From assembly GCF_001423765.1 (NCBI RefSeq), contig NZ_LMPG01000001.1:440073-504072 (forward strand): a stretch of 64,000 nucleotides of DNA. Reading direction: 5' to 3'. Position numbers and translations under genes: made by a program. This stretch comes from Sphingomonas sp. Leaf343 (GTDB lineage Bacteria > Pseudomonadota > Alphaproteobacteria > Sphingomonadales > Sphingomonadaceae). Below, one piece after another: positions 1-10,138 of the stretch (positions are counted from its first letter, which is position 1; every line of letters begins with the position of its first letter). The notes under the pieces were generated by a model, which made no database searches, was not told where the DNA came from, and worked only from the letters and a program-made list of their open reading frames with translations.

Positions 1-190
1 GCTTCACGAACACCGTCGCGTGACGCAGGTCGGGCGACATCCGCACCTCCGTGACTGACACGACGTGCTTGGCCAGCACATCGTCGTGCACGTCGCCGCG
101 GGCGAGGATTTCGGACAGGACGTGGCGCACCTGTTCGCCCACGCGCAGAACGCGAACGGATTTCTCGGGAGCGGCTTCGTCCTTACGCAT
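1..190 (-). CDS. rbfA: Ribosome-binding factor A (partial, N-terminal 63 residues)
   Basis: RbfA is a small cytoplasmic KH-fold protein that binds free 30S subunits and helps 5' processing of 16S rRNA, mainly in the cold. The start codon is at 188-190, and the protein begins [20 protein letters not shown]. The family-typical stretches [28 protein letters not shown] follow before the window edge cuts the gene. The start lies inside the end of the upstream glyoxalase gene (8-base overlap), so the two are translationally coupled at the tail of the nusA-infB operon. The C-terminal half is outside the window. The family call is firm because the visible part includes the conserved MSPDLRHA region. 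Confidence 0.93.
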   Translation of the reverse strand, partial: MRKDEAAPEKSVRVLRVGEQVRHVLSEILARGDVHDDVLAKHVVSVTEVRMSPDLRHATVFVK

Positions 191-590
191 CGTGTCGGTC
201 CTGCGGTGCTGACACCGCCTCGTAGAAAGTGGTGGGCGTGTAGAAGGTCAGGCGATTGCTCGCCGGATCGGTGATCGTGATCTCGCGCGTACCCCACGGC
301 GTCTCGCCCGGAACGCCGGGTCGCGCATTGCCGTGATGCTTGGCGAGCAGGTCCGCGGCGAATGCCACTACGTCGTCGACGGGAATACGGATCGCCGACC
401 CCGGCGTGGCATCGCCATAATGTTCCGACAGGTGCAGCACGCAGTCGCCGCGCCGCACGCCCCGGTACAACGGCAACCCGGGTTCGAAGCGGTGCTCGAA
501 CACCGTCTCGAACCCGAGGAAGTCGATGTAGAACGCGGTGGTCCGCGCCTCGTCGAAGCTGCGCAGGATCGGGATCGGCGCCTCGAACAT
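183..590 (-). CDS. Glyoxalase/bleomycin-resistance fold (VOC) protein
   Basis: 135 residues with the beta-alpha-beta-beta-beta pattern of the vicinal-oxygen-chelate superfamily. The opening [22 protein letters not shown] and the closing [16 protein letters not shown] are like bleomycin-resistance-type proteins. Such proteins act as small dimers, either binding a drug or doing metal-dependent chemistry; the substrate cannot be read from sequence. It sits 7 bases downstream of infB and its stop overlaps the rbfA start, so it is part of the operon although it has no known role in translation. Codon use looks like its neighbours. The fold is well supported, the function is not. Confidence 0.85.
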   Translation of the reverse strand: MFEAPIPILRSFDEARTTAFYIDFLGFETVFEHRFEPGLPLYRGVRRGDCVLHLSEHYGDATPGSAIRIPVDDVVAFAADLLAKHHGNARPGVPGETPWGTREITITDPASNRLTFYTPTTFYEAVSAPQDRHDA

Positions 591-597
591 CGTCGCC

Positions 598-3444
598 TTA
601 CAGCGTCCGCTCGCGCATCTCGACCTCGAACGTCTCCAGGAAGTCGCCCGGCTTGATGTCCACGAAGTTCGACGTGAAGGTCACGCCGCACTCCAGACCC
701 GCACGCACTTCGGGGACATCGTCCTTGAAGCGGCGCAGCGACGCGATCTCACCCTGATAGATGATGACGTCGTTGCGCGTAATGCGTGCCTTGAGCGCCT
801 TGCGGATGACACCGTCGACCACCAGCAGACCCGCCGCCTTGCCGTGCTTGCCGGCGGAGAAGACGTCGCGGATTTCCGCGCGGCCCACCACCGTCTCGAA
901 CGCTTCCGGCCCGAGCTCGCCCGCCATGCCGGCGCGGATCTCGTCGGTCAGGTCGTAGATGACGTCGTAATATTTCAACGCCACCTTGTGCCGCTCGGCG
1001 ATCTCTCGCGCCTTCGCATTCGCACGGACGTTGAAGCCGATGATCGGCGCGCCGCTGGCACCCGCCAGCGTCACGTCGCTTTCGGTGATGCCGCCGACGC
1101 CCGAGTGCAGGATCCGGGCACGAATCGCGTCGGTGGAGATCTTGTTGATCGCCCCGACGATCGCCTCGACCGTCCCTTGCGTATCGGCCTTCACGACCAG
1201 CGGATACTCGATCGCCTGCTTGTCCTTCAACGCGGAGAACATGCTCTCCAGGCTGGCGGGGGCCGTCGTCGTGCGCTTCTGGGTGATGACGCCCTGACGA
1301 TACTCCGCGACCTCGCGGGCGCGCGCCTCGTTCTCGACGACCTGTAGCGGATCGCCCGCGGACGGCACGCCGGACAGGCCGAGCACCTCGACCGGCATCG
1401 ACGGCCCGGCTTCCTTGATCTGGCGACCTTTGTCGTCGACCAGCGCCCGGACCTTGCCGCTTTCCGCGCCGACGACGAACACGTCGCCGACCTTCAGCGT
1501 GCCGCGATTGACCAACACCGTCGCGACCGGGCCGCGACCCTTGTCCAGCTTCGCCTCGATCACGGTGCCTTCGCCCGGACGATCGGGGTTGGCGGACAGT
1601 TCGAGCAATTCGGCCTGAAGCTGAATCTTCTCGATCAGCGTATCGAGGCCGAGCTTCTTCAGCGCGGACACCTCGACGTCCTGCGTCTCGCCGCCCATCT
1701 CCTCGACGACGACCTCATGCTCCAGCAGGCGCTCGCGCACCTTCTGGGCATTCGCCTCGTGCTTGTCGATCTTGTTGATCGCCACGATCATCGGCACGCC
1801 GGCCGCCTTGGTGTGGTTGATCGCCTCGATCGTCTGCGGCATCAGTCCGTCGTCCGCCGCCACCACCAGCACGACGATGTCGGTGACGTTGGCGCCGCGC
1901 GATCGCATGTCGCTGAACGCTTCATGGCCCGGCGTGTCGAGGAACGTGACCTTCGACTTGTCCTTCAGCGTGACCTGATACGCGCCGATATGCTGGGTGA
2001 TGCCACCCGCCTCGCCGCGGACCACGTCGGTGCCGCGCAGCGCGTCGAGCAGCGACGTCTTGCCGTGGTCGACGTGACCCATGATCGTGACGACCGGCGG
2101 ACGCGACCGCAGCGTGTCGGCGGCATCCTCCGTCGTGTCGAGCACCAGATCGATGTCGGCATCGCTGACCCGGACGATGTTGTGACCGAATTCGGTCACC
2201 AGCAGCTCGGCCGTGTCCTGGTCGATCGTCTGCGTCATCGTGACGGGCATGCCCATCTTGAACAGCGTCTTGACCAGATCCGCGCCCTTTTCGGCCATGC
2301 GGTTGGCGAGTTCCTGCACGGTGATCGCGTCGGGCACCTGCACGTCGCGGACCTGCTTGGCCTGCGGCTCGCGATTGCCGCCGAAGCCACGCTTCTCCTT
2401 CTCGCGCGCACGCTTCAGCGCGGCGAGGCTGCGCGACCGCGCACCATCGTCGCCGAGCGCCCGGTTAACGGTCAGCTTGCCGCCACGACGCTCGTCGCCC
2501 TTGCGGTCGCGCTGGGTCGGCCGGCTGGGAACGCTGTTGCGCGGGGTGGCGGAGCCGGACGTGAACGCGCGCGGCTGGGCGGATCCACCCGATGCCGCGG
2601 GAGCGGACGTCGGCGCGGCGGCGGCAGCAGGCTGCTCCACCGGCTTTGGCGCAGGCTTCGGGATTTCGGGACGCGCGACCGGAGAGAATCGGCGCGGAGC
2701 CGGCATCGACGGATCGCGGGCCAACTCGATCGTCGGCGCAGGCGCGGGAGCAGGTGCGGGCGTCGGCGCCGCGCGTGCCGGTGCAGCGACCGGCGTCGGC
2801 ACGGGAGCCGGTGCGGCCGGCGCAGGTGCGGCCTCGGCGACCGGCGCAGCCTCGGGCTGCGGTTCGGGCGCAGGCGGCACGGACCGCTCGACCGGGCGGA
2901 AGCCACGACCCGCAGGCGTCGGCACGACGACCGGCGCGACAGGGGCCGGCGCAGGCGCGGCTGCGGCGACCGGAGCGGGCTCCGGTGCGGCCGGCGGCGT
3001 CTCGACGACGGGCACGGGGGCAGGGGCCGCCGCGCGCTCTTCGGCGCGACGACGCTCGTCCTCGACGGCGCGGGCACGTTCCGCGTCCTCGCGACGGCGC
3101 GCATCCTCCAGCGCGTGCATGCGCTGATCCTCGGCCTCCCGCAGCATGCGGGCCTGACGCTCCTGCGCCGTCTCGTTCGACGGGGCGGGGCGGGATGCCG
3201 GCGCAGCGGCGGGTGCCGGCGCAGCCTCGACCGGCGCGGATGCGGCGGCCTCCACCTGCGGTTCGGCAGCGGGCGCGGGATCGCCCGGGCGGCGCAGGAC
3301 GCGCGCCTTCTTCGTTTCCACGATCACCGTATTGGAGCGGCCGTGGCTGAAGCTCTGCTTCACCTTGCCGGTCTCGACCGTGCGGCGCAGCCCCAAAGGC
3401 GCGCGCATTCCGAGTTTCGGCTTGTCGTTGTCGGTGTCGCTCAC
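598..3444 (-). CDS. infB: Translation initiation factor IF-2
   Basis: IF-2 is the GTPase that brings fMet-tRNA to the 30S subunit and promotes 50S joining. The 948-residue protein has a long low-complexity N-terminal arm (about residues 40-330) rich in Pro, Ala and Glu, then an IF2_N helix region, then the G domain from about residue 450 with G1 GHVDHGKT, G3 DTPGHEAF and G4 NKIDK. The remaining half carries the IF-2 beta-barrel domains and the fMet-tRNA-binding C2 domain. Start is GTG at 3442-3444, overlapping the ylxR stop by four bases (GTGA). The Pro/Ala arm is long, but such arms vary widely in Alphaproteobacteria. Confidence 0.98.
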   Translation of the reverse strand: MSDTDNDKPKLGMRAPLGLRRTVETGKVKQSFSHGRSNTVIVETKKARVLRRPGDPAPAAEPQVEAAASAPVEAAPAPAAAPASRPAPSNETAQERQARMLREAEDQRMHALEDARRREDAERARAVEDERRRAEERAAAPAPVPVVETPPAAPEPAPVAAAAPAPAPVAPVVVPTPAGRGFRPVERSVPPAPEPQPEAAPVAEAAPAPAAPAPVPTPVAAPARAAPTPAPAPAPAPTIELARDPSMPAPRRFSPVARPEIPKPAPKPVEQPAAAAAPTSAPAASGGSAQPRAFTSGSATPRNSVPSRPTQRDRKGDERRGGKLTVNRALGDDGARSRSLAALKRAREKEKRGFGGNREPQAKQVRDVQVPDAITVQELANRMAEKGADLVKTLFKMGMPVTMTQTIDQDTAELLVTEFGHNIVRVSDADIDLVLDTTEDAADTLRSRPPVVTIMGHVDHGKTSLLDALRGTDVVRGEAGGITQHIGAYQVTLKDKSKVTFLDTPGHEAFSDMRSRGANVTDIVVLVVAADDGLMPQTIEAINHTKAAGVPMIVAINKIDKHEANAQKVRERLLEHEVVVEEMGGETQDVEVSALKKLGLDTLIEKIQLQAELLELSANPDRPGEGTVIEAKLDKGRGPVATVLVNRGTLKVGDVFVVGAESGKVRALVDDKGRQIKEAGPSMPVEVLGLSGVPSAGDPLQVVENEARAREVAEYRQGVITQKRTTTAPASLESMFSALKDKQAIEYPLVVKADTQGTVEAIVGAINKISTDAIRARILHSGVGGITESDVTLAGASGAPIIGFNVRANAKAREIAERHKVALKYYDVIYDLTDEIRAGMAGELGPEAFETVVGRAEIRDVFSAGKHGKAAGLLVVDGVIRKALKARITRNDVIIYQGEIASLRRFKDDVPEVRAGLECGVTFTSNFVDIKPGDFLETFEVEMRERTL

Positions 3445-4256
3445 TCAAATTCCTCGTGCACAGTCGCGGCCGGTGACGCCCCGGCCCGGAGTTCATCCGG
3501 GCGGTGCGCCGATGCGCCTTGCGAGGCCGTTTCGCAAGGGGCCGTGGGTTCGCGCAGCTGGTCCTGCGGCGATCCCGGTTGGGGTTCGGGTCCGATGAAA
3601 TGCAGCCAGCGGCCGAGCGCATCGCTCACCCGCTTCGCCGCCAGCCGGTCGGTCAGGCCGATATGTACCACATTCTCGCGGCCCAGCGCCAACGACAATA
3701 TGGGGCGCTCTACCGGCAACGCCAACCCCTTCAGGGCGGAACCTTCGCGATCCGATCCGACCCGCCACGCCTGCGCCAGTTTGTTGCGGCCATCGAGGCC
3801 CGAGTCGGCCGCGTGATACAGGGCATGAAGCTGGCCCGAACGCGCCGCCGTCTCGATCCGGTCGAACCCGGTCAACAGCATGCCGCCACGCGCCTCCAGC
3901 CCCAGCCGATCGAGCGCGTTCCGCTCCAGCGCCGCCGCGATCAGCGCGGGCAGATCGTCGCCGAGCGCGAATTCGCCGGTCTTGAACGCGCGCGCCAACG
4001 CACCGCGCAGGCGGCCCTTGGCATAGCTCGCGATCAGCCCGGCGCGATCGACGCCGATCCACGCGCCGCGACCGGGGGCCTTGGCGCGCACGTCCGGAAG
4101 CACCCGCCCGTCGGGGGCGAGCGCCAGCCGGATCAACTGCGCGCGCGAGTCATGCTCCCGGCTCAGGATACACTTGCGGGTGGGATCCTCCTCTTTCGAA
4201 GAAGGGTCCGGCCGCGAAGAGACGTCCGTCAGGGTCTCATTGCGAGGGGTCCGCAT
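3441..4256 (-). CDS. YlxR (DUF448) RNA-binding protein with L7Ae-like C-terminal half
   Basis: 271 residues, the usual partner of nusA and infB. After an acidic leader, the YlxR/DUF448 domain (about residues 25-100) shows TRKCILSREHDSRAQLIRLA and the glycine-arginine motif KAPGRGAWIG. The second half (about 110-220) resembles L7Ae/L30e-type RNA-binding folds, a fusion commonly seen in Alphaproteobacteria; the tail is unstructured. The protein probably binds RNA or a nucleoid/ribosome target, but its exact role is unsettled. It lies between nusA (48-base gap) and infB (4-base overlap). An internal start closer to the PTRKC segment is possible. Confidence 0.9.
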   Translation of the reverse strand: MRTPRNETLTDVSSRPDPSSKEEDPTRKCILSREHDSRAQLIRLALAPDGRVLPDVRAKAPGRGAWIGVDRAGLIASYAKGRLRGALARAFKTGEFALGDDLPALIAAALERNALDRLGLEARGGMLLTGFDRIETAARSGQLHALYHAADSGLDGRNKLAQAWRVGSDREGSALKGLALPVERPILSLALGRENVVHIGLTDRLAAKRVSDALGRWLHFIGPEPQPGSPQDQLREPTAPCETASQGASAHRPDELRAGASPAATVHEEFE

Positions 4257-4304
4257 GCGCGTCCTCCCTCACAGGAGCCGCGGCGATGGTGCAGCGACAC
4301 AGCA

Positions 4305-6032
4305 TCAGGCGGTCTTGTCCTCGTCCGAGTCGGTGTCGGTGTCGGTGTCGGCGACCGGAGCGGCGTCTGCCACCTCGTCCTCGACTTCCGGTTCGGACAC
4401 CTTCGAAGTCTCGACTTCGGCCTCGACTTCGGCCTCGTCATCGGCCGCGGCCGCGGCCGGAGCCTCGTCCTCGAACCAGTGGGCGCGGGCGGCCATGATG
4501 ATCTCGTTGCCCTGCTCGTCGGACAGCCCGTACTGCGCGAGAATGCCGCCCTTCGGCTCCGGCCGCTTCGGCGCGTCCTCGTTGCGACGGCGCGGCTCGA
4601 TGCGCTTCTTCTCGACCAGTTCGTCGGTCGCGAGATCCGCGAGATCGTCGAGCGTCTTGATGCCCGCCTTGCCCAGCGTCACCAGCATCGCCTCGGTCAG
4701 ATACGGTATCTCCGCCAACGCGTCCTCGACACCCAGCGCGGTCCGCTCCTCGCGATTGGCCTGCTCGCGGCGATCCAGCGCCTCCTGTGCACGACTTTGA
4801 AGCTCGGCACCCAGATCGTCGTCGAACCCTTCGATGCCGGCGATTTCCTCCAGCTCGACATAGGCCACTTCTTCGAGGCTGCTGAAGCCTTCGGCCACCA
4901 GCAGCTGGGCCAGCGTCTCGTCCACGTCCAGCTCGTTCTGGAACAGCTCGGAATTCGTGACGAACTCCTTCTGCCGCTTCTCCGACGCATCCGCCTCGGT
5001 CAGGATATCGATCGCCTTGCCGGTCAGCTGCGAGGCGAGGCGGACGTTCTGGCCGCGACGGCCGATCGCCAGCGACAGCTGGTCGTCGGGCACCACAACC
5101 TCGATCCGCTCCTCCTCCTCGTCGATCACGACACGGCTGACGCTGGCGGGCTGCAGCGCGTTGACGACGAAGGTCGCGATGTCGGGCGACCAGGGGATGA
5201 TGTCGATCTTTTCGCCCTGCATCTCCTGCACGACGGCCTGTACGCGGCTGCCCTTCATGCCGACGCAGGCGCCGACCGGGTCGATCGAGGAATCGCGGCT
5301 GATGACGCCGATCTTCGCGCGCGAACCGGGGTCGCGTGCGGCGGCCATGATCGTGATGATGCCGTCATAGATTTCCGGCACCTCCTGCGCGAACAGCTTC
5401 TTCATGAAATCGGGATGCGCGCGGCTGAGGAAGATCTGCGGGCCGCGGTTCTCGCGCACCACCTTCAGGATCAGCGAGCGGATACGGTCGTTGACGCGCA
5501 CCACTTCGCGCGGGATCTGCGCGTCGCGGCGGATGACGCCCTCGGCGCGGCCGAGATCGACGACGACGTGACCGAATTCGACGCGCTTGACGACGCCGGT
5601 GATGATCTCGCCCTGACGGTCCTTGAACTCTTCGAACTGACGCTCGCGCTCGGCGTCGCGGACCTTCTGGAAGATGACCTGCTTCGACGCCTGCGCCTGG
5701 ATGCGGCCGAACTCGATCGGGGGCAGCGGATCGACCAGGAAGTCGCCGACGACCGCGCCGGGCTTCAGCTTCTGCGCACCCTTGACGTCGACCTGCTTGT
5801 ACAGGTCGTCGACCAGCTCCACGACCTCGACGACGCGCCACAGGCGCAGGTCGCCGGAATTCGCGTCCAGCTTGGCGCGGATGTCCATTTCCTGCCCGTA
5901 ACGCGTACGGGCGGCGCGCTGGATCGCGTCCTCCATCGCCTCGATGACGATCGCGCGATCGATCATCTTCTCGGTCGCGACCGAGTTGGCGATCGCGATC
6001 AGTTCGGCGCGGTTGGCGGTGGCCGTGGCCAT
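4305..6032 (-). CDS. nusA: Transcription termination/antitermination protein NusA
   Basis: NusA binds RNA polymerase and nascent RNA and controls pausing, termination and antitermination. The 575-residue protein shows the N-terminal polymerase-binding domain, an S1 domain ([20 protein letters not shown]), two KH domains ([12 protein letters not shown] and [16 protein letters not shown]) and C-terminal helix-hairpin-helix acidic repeats (about residues 350-490). It ends in a strongly acidic tail. Its ATG at 6030-6032 overlaps the rimP stop by one base (TGATG). Length and domain order are those of alphaproteobacterial NusA. Confidence 0.98.
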   Translation of the reverse strand: MATATANRAELIAIANSVATEKMIDRAIVIEAMEDAIQRAARTRYGQEMDIRAKLDANSGDLRLWRVVEVVELVDDLYKQVDVKGAQKLKPGAVVGDFLVDPLPPIEFGRIQAQASKQVIFQKVRDAERERQFEEFKDRQGEIITGVVKRVEFGHVVVDLGRAEGVIRRDAQIPREVVRVNDRIRSLILKVVRENRGPQIFLSRAHPDFMKKLFAQEVPEIYDGIITIMAAARDPGSRAKIGVISRDSSIDPVGACVGMKGSRVQAVVQEMQGEKIDIIPWSPDIATFVVNALQPASVSRVVIDEEEERIEVVVPDDQLSLAIGRRGQNVRLASQLTGKAIDILTEADASEKRQKEFVTNSELFQNELDVDETLAQLLVAEGFSSLEEVAYVELEEIAGIEGFDDDLGAELQSRAQEALDRREQANREERTALGVEDALAEIPYLTEAMLVTLGKAGIKTLDDLADLATDELVEKKRIEPRRRNEDAPKRPEPKGGILAQYGLSDEQGNEIIMAARAHWFEDEAPAAAAADDEAEVEAEVETSKVSEPEVEDEVADAAPVADTDTDTDSDEDKTA

Positions 6033-6610
6033 CAGTGGTTATCCTCTGCTGGCGTGGACGATTCATGATCGTCCGACGCGTCTTCCAATTCGTCGGCCCC
6101 TTCCATGGAAAGGGGCGCGGTGGCGGCGATCAGCCGGTCGGTCATGACCAGCTTCGCATTGTCGATCTGGTCGAAGCGGACCGTGGCGATGCCGTGCTGG
6201 CCGAGGTCGACGCTGATCGCATCGCCCTCCACACCCGCCAGATCGCCGGTCAACTGCTTGCGCCCGTCGATCGTCTCCGTCAGGCGGATGCGGGCCTCGT
6301 GCCCGATCCAGTCGGCGAAATCGCTGAGCCGCGTCAGCGGACGGTCGATGCCGGGCGACGACACTTCCAGCCGATACGCCTCGGCGATCGGGTCCTTGCC
6401 GGCGGCCTCCATCTCGTCCAGCCGGTCGCTGATGCGGTGCGACAGCGCGGAGCAATCGTCGATGTTCAACTGGCGCGTGTCCGGCCGCTCGGCCATCACC
6501 TGCAACGTCGGGTCCGATTTGCCGCCCGTCATCTTCACGCGCACCAGCGCAAACCCCAAAGCCTGCGCTTCGGGTTCGATCAGGGCGGTCAGTGCGGCGA
6601 TATCGGCCAA
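6032..6610 (-). CDS. rimP: Ribosome maturation factor RimP
   Basis: RimP assists late assembly of the 30S subunit in the cytoplasm. Family segments are the N-terminal LIEPEAQALGFALVRVKM, then DDCSALSHRISDRLDE and YRLEVSSPGIDRPL. I chose the TTG at 6608-6610 (protein start MADIAALTALIEPEA) because a GGAG lies six bases ahead and the product (192 residues) matches relatives. An in-frame ATG at 6722-6724 would add 38 residues unlike RimP. First gene of the rimP-nusA-ylxR-infB operon. The C-terminal tail is acidic and disordered. Confidence 0.93.
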   Translation of the reverse strand: MADIAALTALIEPEAQALGFALVRVKMTGGKSDPTLQVMAERPDTRQLNIDDCSALSHRISDRLDEMEAAGKDPIAEAYRLEVSSPGIDRPLTRLSDFADWIGHEARIRLTETIDGRKQLTGDLAGVEGDAISVDLGQHGIATVRFDQIDNAKLVMTDRLIAATAPLSMEGADELEDASDDHESSTPAEDNH

Positions 6611-6825
6611 GTCATGCTCCGGACAGGTATGCGGCTTCGGCGCCGCGGAGCTTCGCCCCGCAGCCTCTTCATCCGACGATGTAGAGAAAGCATGGCCGAT
6701 ATAGAGGAAGCCCCGGGATCGCACAATCCCCCATCAGTCCGGTATCCCTCTTTGCGTAGACGCCGGAACCGCTACATCATGTCACTGGTATTCCCGCCGA
6801 CTTCGCTCTTGTCACAGGATGATCC

Positions 6826-7956
6826 GTGCTCCGCACCAGCCTCTTCGCCGCCACCCTGCTCCTGTCCGCCGCCGCCGCCTGCTCCGCGCAGGAAACGGCA
6901 CCGGCGTCGGACGACACCAAGCCGTTCGTGGAGACGGTGGTCGCCGACTTCGACTCGCCTTGGGCGATGACGTTCCTGCCCGACAAGCGGATGCTGGTGA
7001 CGGAAAAGGACGGCCGGATGCTGCTCGTCTCCGCCGATGGCCGGCAGAGGCAGACGGTGGCGACGATCACCGTCGACAGTGCCGGGCAGGGCGCGTTGAT
7101 GGACGTCGTCCTCGCCCCCGACTTCGCGACCAGCAAGCGCGTGTACTTCAGCTACTCGGCGGCCGGCGAGGGCGGCAAGGGTGTGGTTCTCGCGCGTGGT
7201 CGCCTGCGCCCGGACGGTGGTGGTGGCGAGCGGCTTGGCGAGATCGAGGCGCTGTTCCGCGCGCGTCCGTTCGTCGATGGCAACGGCCATTATTCCGGCC
7301 GCATCGCGTTTTCGCCCGACGGGAGATATCTGTTCTTCACGAATGGCGAGCGGCAGAAGTTCGATCCCGCGCAGGACCCCAAGGTCACGCTCGGCAAGGT
7401 GCTGCGCCTGACGCTCGCCGGCAAGCCCGCGCCGGGCAATCCCCTGGCCGCGAAGGGCTTCGCGCCGGAGGTTTGGAGCTACGGGCACCGCAACCTGCTC
7501 GGTCTCGCCTTCGACAAGGCGGGCAATCTCTGGGAGCAGGAGATGGGTCCCAAGGGCGGCGACGAGGTCAATCTGATCCTGCCGGGTCGTAATTACGGGT
7601 GGCCCAAGGCGTCGAACGGATCGCATTATGACGGTCGCGATATCCCCGATCACAAGGCCGGCGACGGCTTCGAAGCGCCGAAGCTGTGGTGGAACCCGTC
7701 GATCTCGCCGGGCGGCCTGATGATCTATTCGGGCGACCTTTTCCCCAAGTGGAAGGGCGACGCGTTCATCGGTGGCCTGTCCAGTCAGGCGCTGCTCCGC
7801 GTCGACCTGAACGGCACCAGCGCGACCAAGGGCGACCAGTTCCCGATGAATGCCCGCATCCGCGAGGTCGAGCAGGGACCGGAGGGCGCGATCTACCTGC
7901 TGGAGGATGGCGGCCAGTCGCAGGGCCGGCTGATCCGGTTGACGCCCAAAGGGTAG
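6826..7956 (+). CDS. Exported PQQ-dependent sugar dehydrogenase (GSDH/YliI family)
   Basis: 376 residues. A signal sequence ends in LLLSAAAACSAQE, which could be cut by either signal peptidase I or II. The body is the six-bladed beta-propeller of the soluble glucose/sorbosone dehydrogenase family: DFDSPWAMTFLPD, VTEKDGRML, NGHYSGRIAFSPDG (with the conserved His), YGHRNLLGLAFD and MGPKGGDEVN. Such enzymes oxidise aldose sugars in the periplasm using PQQ, passing electrons to a membrane or soluble acceptor. Start is GTG at 6826, behind an AGGA. No PQQ synthesis genes are visible nearby. The gene is divergent from rimP, with a 215-base gap. Confidence 0.9.
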   Translation: MLRTSLFAATLLLSAAAACSAQETAPASDDTKPFVETVVADFDSPWAMTFLPDKRMLVTEKDGRMLLVSADGRQRQTVATITVDSAGQGALMDVVLAPDFATSKRVYFSYSAAGEGGKGVVLARGRLRPDGGGGERLGEIEALFRARPFVDGNGHYSGRIAFSPDGRYLFFTNGERQKFDPAQDPKVTLGKVLRLTLAGKPAPGNPLAAKGFAPEVWSYGHRNLLGLAFDKAGNLWEQEMGPKGGDEVNLILPGRNYGWPKASNGSHYDGRDIPDHKAGDGFEAPKLWWNPSISPGGLMIYSGDLFPKWKGDAFIGGLSSQALLRVDLNGTSATKGDQFPMNARIREVEQGPEGAIYLLEDGGQSQGRLIRLTPKG

Positions 7957-8014
7957 GGCGGTTGCTCTTCGTCGTTGCGGTCGACCCGGTTCGCTTGCAA
8001 CGACGACGCCGGGC

Positions 8015-8398
8015 TCATCGCTCGATCAGGTAGTTCAGCCGCGCCGCCGCGATCGGTTTTGCCCGGTCGTCCTGCCACGCCGTCGCCTCGACATTGGCGA
8101 TGCGGTTGCCCAGCCGTGTCACGACGCTGGCGGCATAGGTGACGCGGTCGCGTCCTCCGCGCTGGTAATCGACGGTGACGTTAATCGGCTTGATCCGCCC
8201 GCCGCCTTCGCGTTCCAGCACATGCGCCAGCGCCGCGATCGCCGCGACCTCCAGCAATCCGGCGATCGCGCCGCCGTGCAGAAAACCGGGCCGCCCCAGC
8301 ACGGGCGCGCCGAACGGCAGTACGAGCAAAGGCGCGCCGGCCTCGTCGCATTCCAGCCGCGCGCCGAGGGCGGCGGCATAGGGGGGCAGCGCGATCAT
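8015..8398 (-). CDS. Hot-dog fold thioesterase (PaaI-like), second of a pair
   Basis: 127 residues starting MIALPPYAAALGARLE. The region FGAPVLGRPGFLHGGAIAGLLEVAA carries the HGG motif of PaaI/4HBT acyl-CoA thioesterases, followed by the core strand INVTVDYQRGG. Members hydrolyse acyl-CoA thioesters in the cytoplasm; the acyl group is not predictable. Its ATG (8396-8398) overlaps the stop of the neighbouring thioesterase by four bases, so the two are made together and may form a hetero-oligomer. The longer open frame upstream is antisense noise. Confidence 0.87.
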   Translation of the reverse strand: MIALPPYAAALGARLECDEAGAPLLVLPFGAPVLGRPGFLHGGAIAGLLEVAAIAALAHVLEREGGGRIKPINVTVDYQRGGRDRVTYAASVVTRLGNRIANVEATAWQDDRAKPIAAARLNYLIER

Positions 8399-8847
8399 GC
8401 GCGCGCCTGCTTCGCCGGTGATCCGATCAGCATGAACGTCCCCGCGACATGCGCGATCGGATCGTCCGGATCGTCGTGATAGGCGACGCCGCGCACGAAC
8501 GCGATCGAGCGCGTCAGCCGGTAACACTCGCCCCGCCCGATCACCGAGCGCTCCGGCGTGGCCGGGCGGAGGTAATCGACGCGCAGGTCGAGCGTGACGT
8601 GGGGGGCGAAGCGGCCGCGCCGGATCCACACCGCCGAGCTGGTCGCCATGTCCATCAGCGCGACGATCGGCCCCGATGCCAGCACGCCCGTCGCCACGTC
8701 GCCCACCAGTCCGGTGTCGTAAGGGAGGATCAGGTCGACCCAGCCCGGCCCCTGCGCGTGGAAGCCGATGCCGAGCAGGCCGGTGTGGCCGCCCTTGACG
8801 AGATCGAAGAAGCGTTCAGGATCGAAGCCGGACATGGCCGACGTCAT
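8395..8847 (-). CDS. Hot-dog fold thioesterase (PaaI-like), first of a pair
   Basis: 150 residues from the ATG at 8845-8847 (MTSAMSGFDPERFF); an in-frame ATG at 8833-8835 is an alternative. The central helix GVLASGPIVALMDMATSSAVW and strand HVTLDLRVDYLRP follow the hot-dog thioesterase plan. The usual HGG motif reads ATGVLASG here, so the position of the catalytic acidic residue (MDMATS) matters more. It overlaps the second thioesterase by four bases and is divergently oriented to an enoyl-CoA hydratase 92 bases away, which suggests acyl-CoA metabolism. Confidence 0.87.
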   Translation of the reverse strand: MTSAMSGFDPERFFDLVKGGHTGLLGIGFHAQGPGWVDLILPYDTGLVGDVATGVLASGPIVALMDMATSSAVWIRRGRFAPHVTLDLRVDYLRPATPERSVIGRGECYRLTRSIAFVRGVAYHDDPDDPIAHVAGTFMLIGSPAKQARA

Positions 8848-8939
8848 GCCCCGGCCGGTGCGCGAAAGGCAAATCCGGCGCTCTCGTGTCGGCGGTCGGC
8901 GTGCGCTACGCGTCGCGAAACGATCGGGAGAGACGGGCG

Positions 8940-9707
8940 ATGACACGCGTGACCATGACCGTGGAGGATGGCGTCGCCGATGTGCGCCTGTCGCGGGCCG
9001 ACAAGTTGAACGCGCTGGACGCGGCGATGTTCGCGGAGATCGCCGCGACGATCGACCGGATCGCGGCGCTGGCGGAGGTGCGCGCGGTCGTAGTGTCCGG
9101 CGAGGGCAGGGGCTTCTGCGCCGGTCTGGATATGGCGGCGATGGCGGGGGGTGGTTCCGGCCTGCTCACGACGGAGCGGACGCATGGACCGGCCAATCTC
9201 GTCCAGCATGTCGCCTGGGGCTGGCGCGCGCTGCCGCAGCCGGTGATCGCGGCGCTGCACGGTGTGGCGCTGGGTGGCGGCCTCCAGATGGCCGCCGGCG
9301 CGGATATCCGGATCGCTCATCCCGAGACACGGCTGTCGGTGCGCGAACTATACTGGGGGATCGTGCCCGACATGGCGGGCTATGCGCTGTGGCGTGGCAC
9401 GGTGCGCGACGATCACCTGCGCGAGGCGATCTACACGGCGCGCGAGTTCGCCGCGCCGGAGGCGGAACGGCTCGGCTTCGTCACGCGGCTCGCGGACGAG
9501 CCGCTGGCGGAGGCGCTGGCACTGGCGCGAACGATCGCCGGACGCAGCCCGGCCGCGATCCGCGCGGCGAAGCGGCTGGCGGCCATCGAGGGGGACGTCG
9601 CCGTGGTGCTGGCGGCGGAGACGGCGGAACAGCAGCGATTGCTGGGGACTGCGGAGCAGATCGAGCAGGTCCGCGCGAACATGGAGAAGCGCGTCCCGCA
9701 GTTTTAG
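8940..9707 (+). CDS. Enoyl-CoA hydratase/isomerase (crotonase family)
   Basis: 255 residues from the ATG at 8940, which has GGGAG about seven bases ahead. The crotonase fold is clear: DVRLSRADKLNALDAAMF, the first oxyanion loop GEGRGFCAGLDM, the second VALGGGLQMAAGADIRIA, and the family helix at PELYWGIVPDMAG-like positions (LYWGIVPDM). Members hydrate, isomerise or hydrolyse acyl-CoA thioesters. The active-site acids cannot be assigned with confidence, so the exact reaction is open. Divergent neighbour of the two thioesterases. Confidence 0.92.
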   Translation: MTRVTMTVEDGVADVRLSRADKLNALDAAMFAEIAATIDRIAALAEVRAVVVSGEGRGFCAGLDMAAMAGGGSGLLTTERTHGPANLVQHVAWGWRALPQPVIAALHGVALGGGLQMAAGADIRIAHPETRLSVRELYWGIVPDMAGYALWRGTVRDDHLREAIYTAREFAAPEAERLGFVTRLADEPLAEALALARTIAGRSPAAIRAAKRLAAIEGDVAVVLAAETAEQQRLLGTAEQIEQVRANMEKRVPQF

Positions 9708-9810
9708 CCTCGTCCCGAACGAGGGAGGAAGGCGCGGTATGGAGCAGAAGGGGGTCGCGGCGAAGCCGCGCCGTCGGTCGAGCCATTTGGCAGCTCGCCG
9801 CCTGAACGGC

Positions 9811-9884
9811 TGGAGCGGGTGAAGGGAATCGAACCCTCGTCGTAAGCTTGGAAGGCTTCTGCTCTACCATTGAGCTACACCCGC
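9811..9884 (-). tRNA. tRNA-Gly (UCC anticodon)
   Basis: The minus strand folds into a full cloverleaf. The acceptor stem GCGGGTG pairs with CACCCGC, the D arm contains AGCTCAATGGTAGAGC, the anticodon loop is CTTCCAA (anticodon TCC) and the T arm contains GGTTCGATTCC. The 3' CCA is encoded in the genome. It lies 30 bases downstream of tRNA-Tyr on the same strand, so the two are probably one transcript. Confidence 0.97.
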
Positions 9885-9914
9885 ATTCCGATCGCCTTTA
9901 GCATCGGAAGGCGG

Positions 9915-10000
9915 TGGTGGACAGGGCTGGATTCGAACCAGCGTACGCTTGCACGGGCAGATTTACAGTCTGCTGCCTTTAACCACTCGGCCACCTGTCC
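9915..10000 (-). tRNA. tRNA-Tyr (GUA anticodon)
   Basis: Minus-strand class II tRNA of 86 bases. The acceptor stem GGACAGG pairs with CCTGTCC, the D arm has GGCCGAGTGGTTAAAGGC, the anticodon loop CTGTAAA gives GTA, a long variable arm follows, and the T arm carries GGTTCGAATCC with an encoded CCA. A TTGACA hexamer on the same strand at 10050-10055 could be the -35 box, but no convincing -10 is visible. Confidence 0.97.
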
Positions 10001-10138
10001 ATTTGGGCCGCCCGAGGCGAGGCGGCTCCTTGGCGAAGCGCGGACGCGCTGTCAACGCCTGCGCGCCAAAGCCTGCGGAGAAAGGTTGCACGCGTCCCGC
10101 CGTCCGCATAGCGGTGCGACAACGAAGGGGAACCCGTC

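Noticed and set aside
1717..3816. Open frame of 699 codons on the plus strand opposite infB
   Set aside because: It is antisense to the conserved infB gene, starts without a ribosome-binding site and is highly Arg-rich, as expected for a frame shadow in GC-rich DNA.
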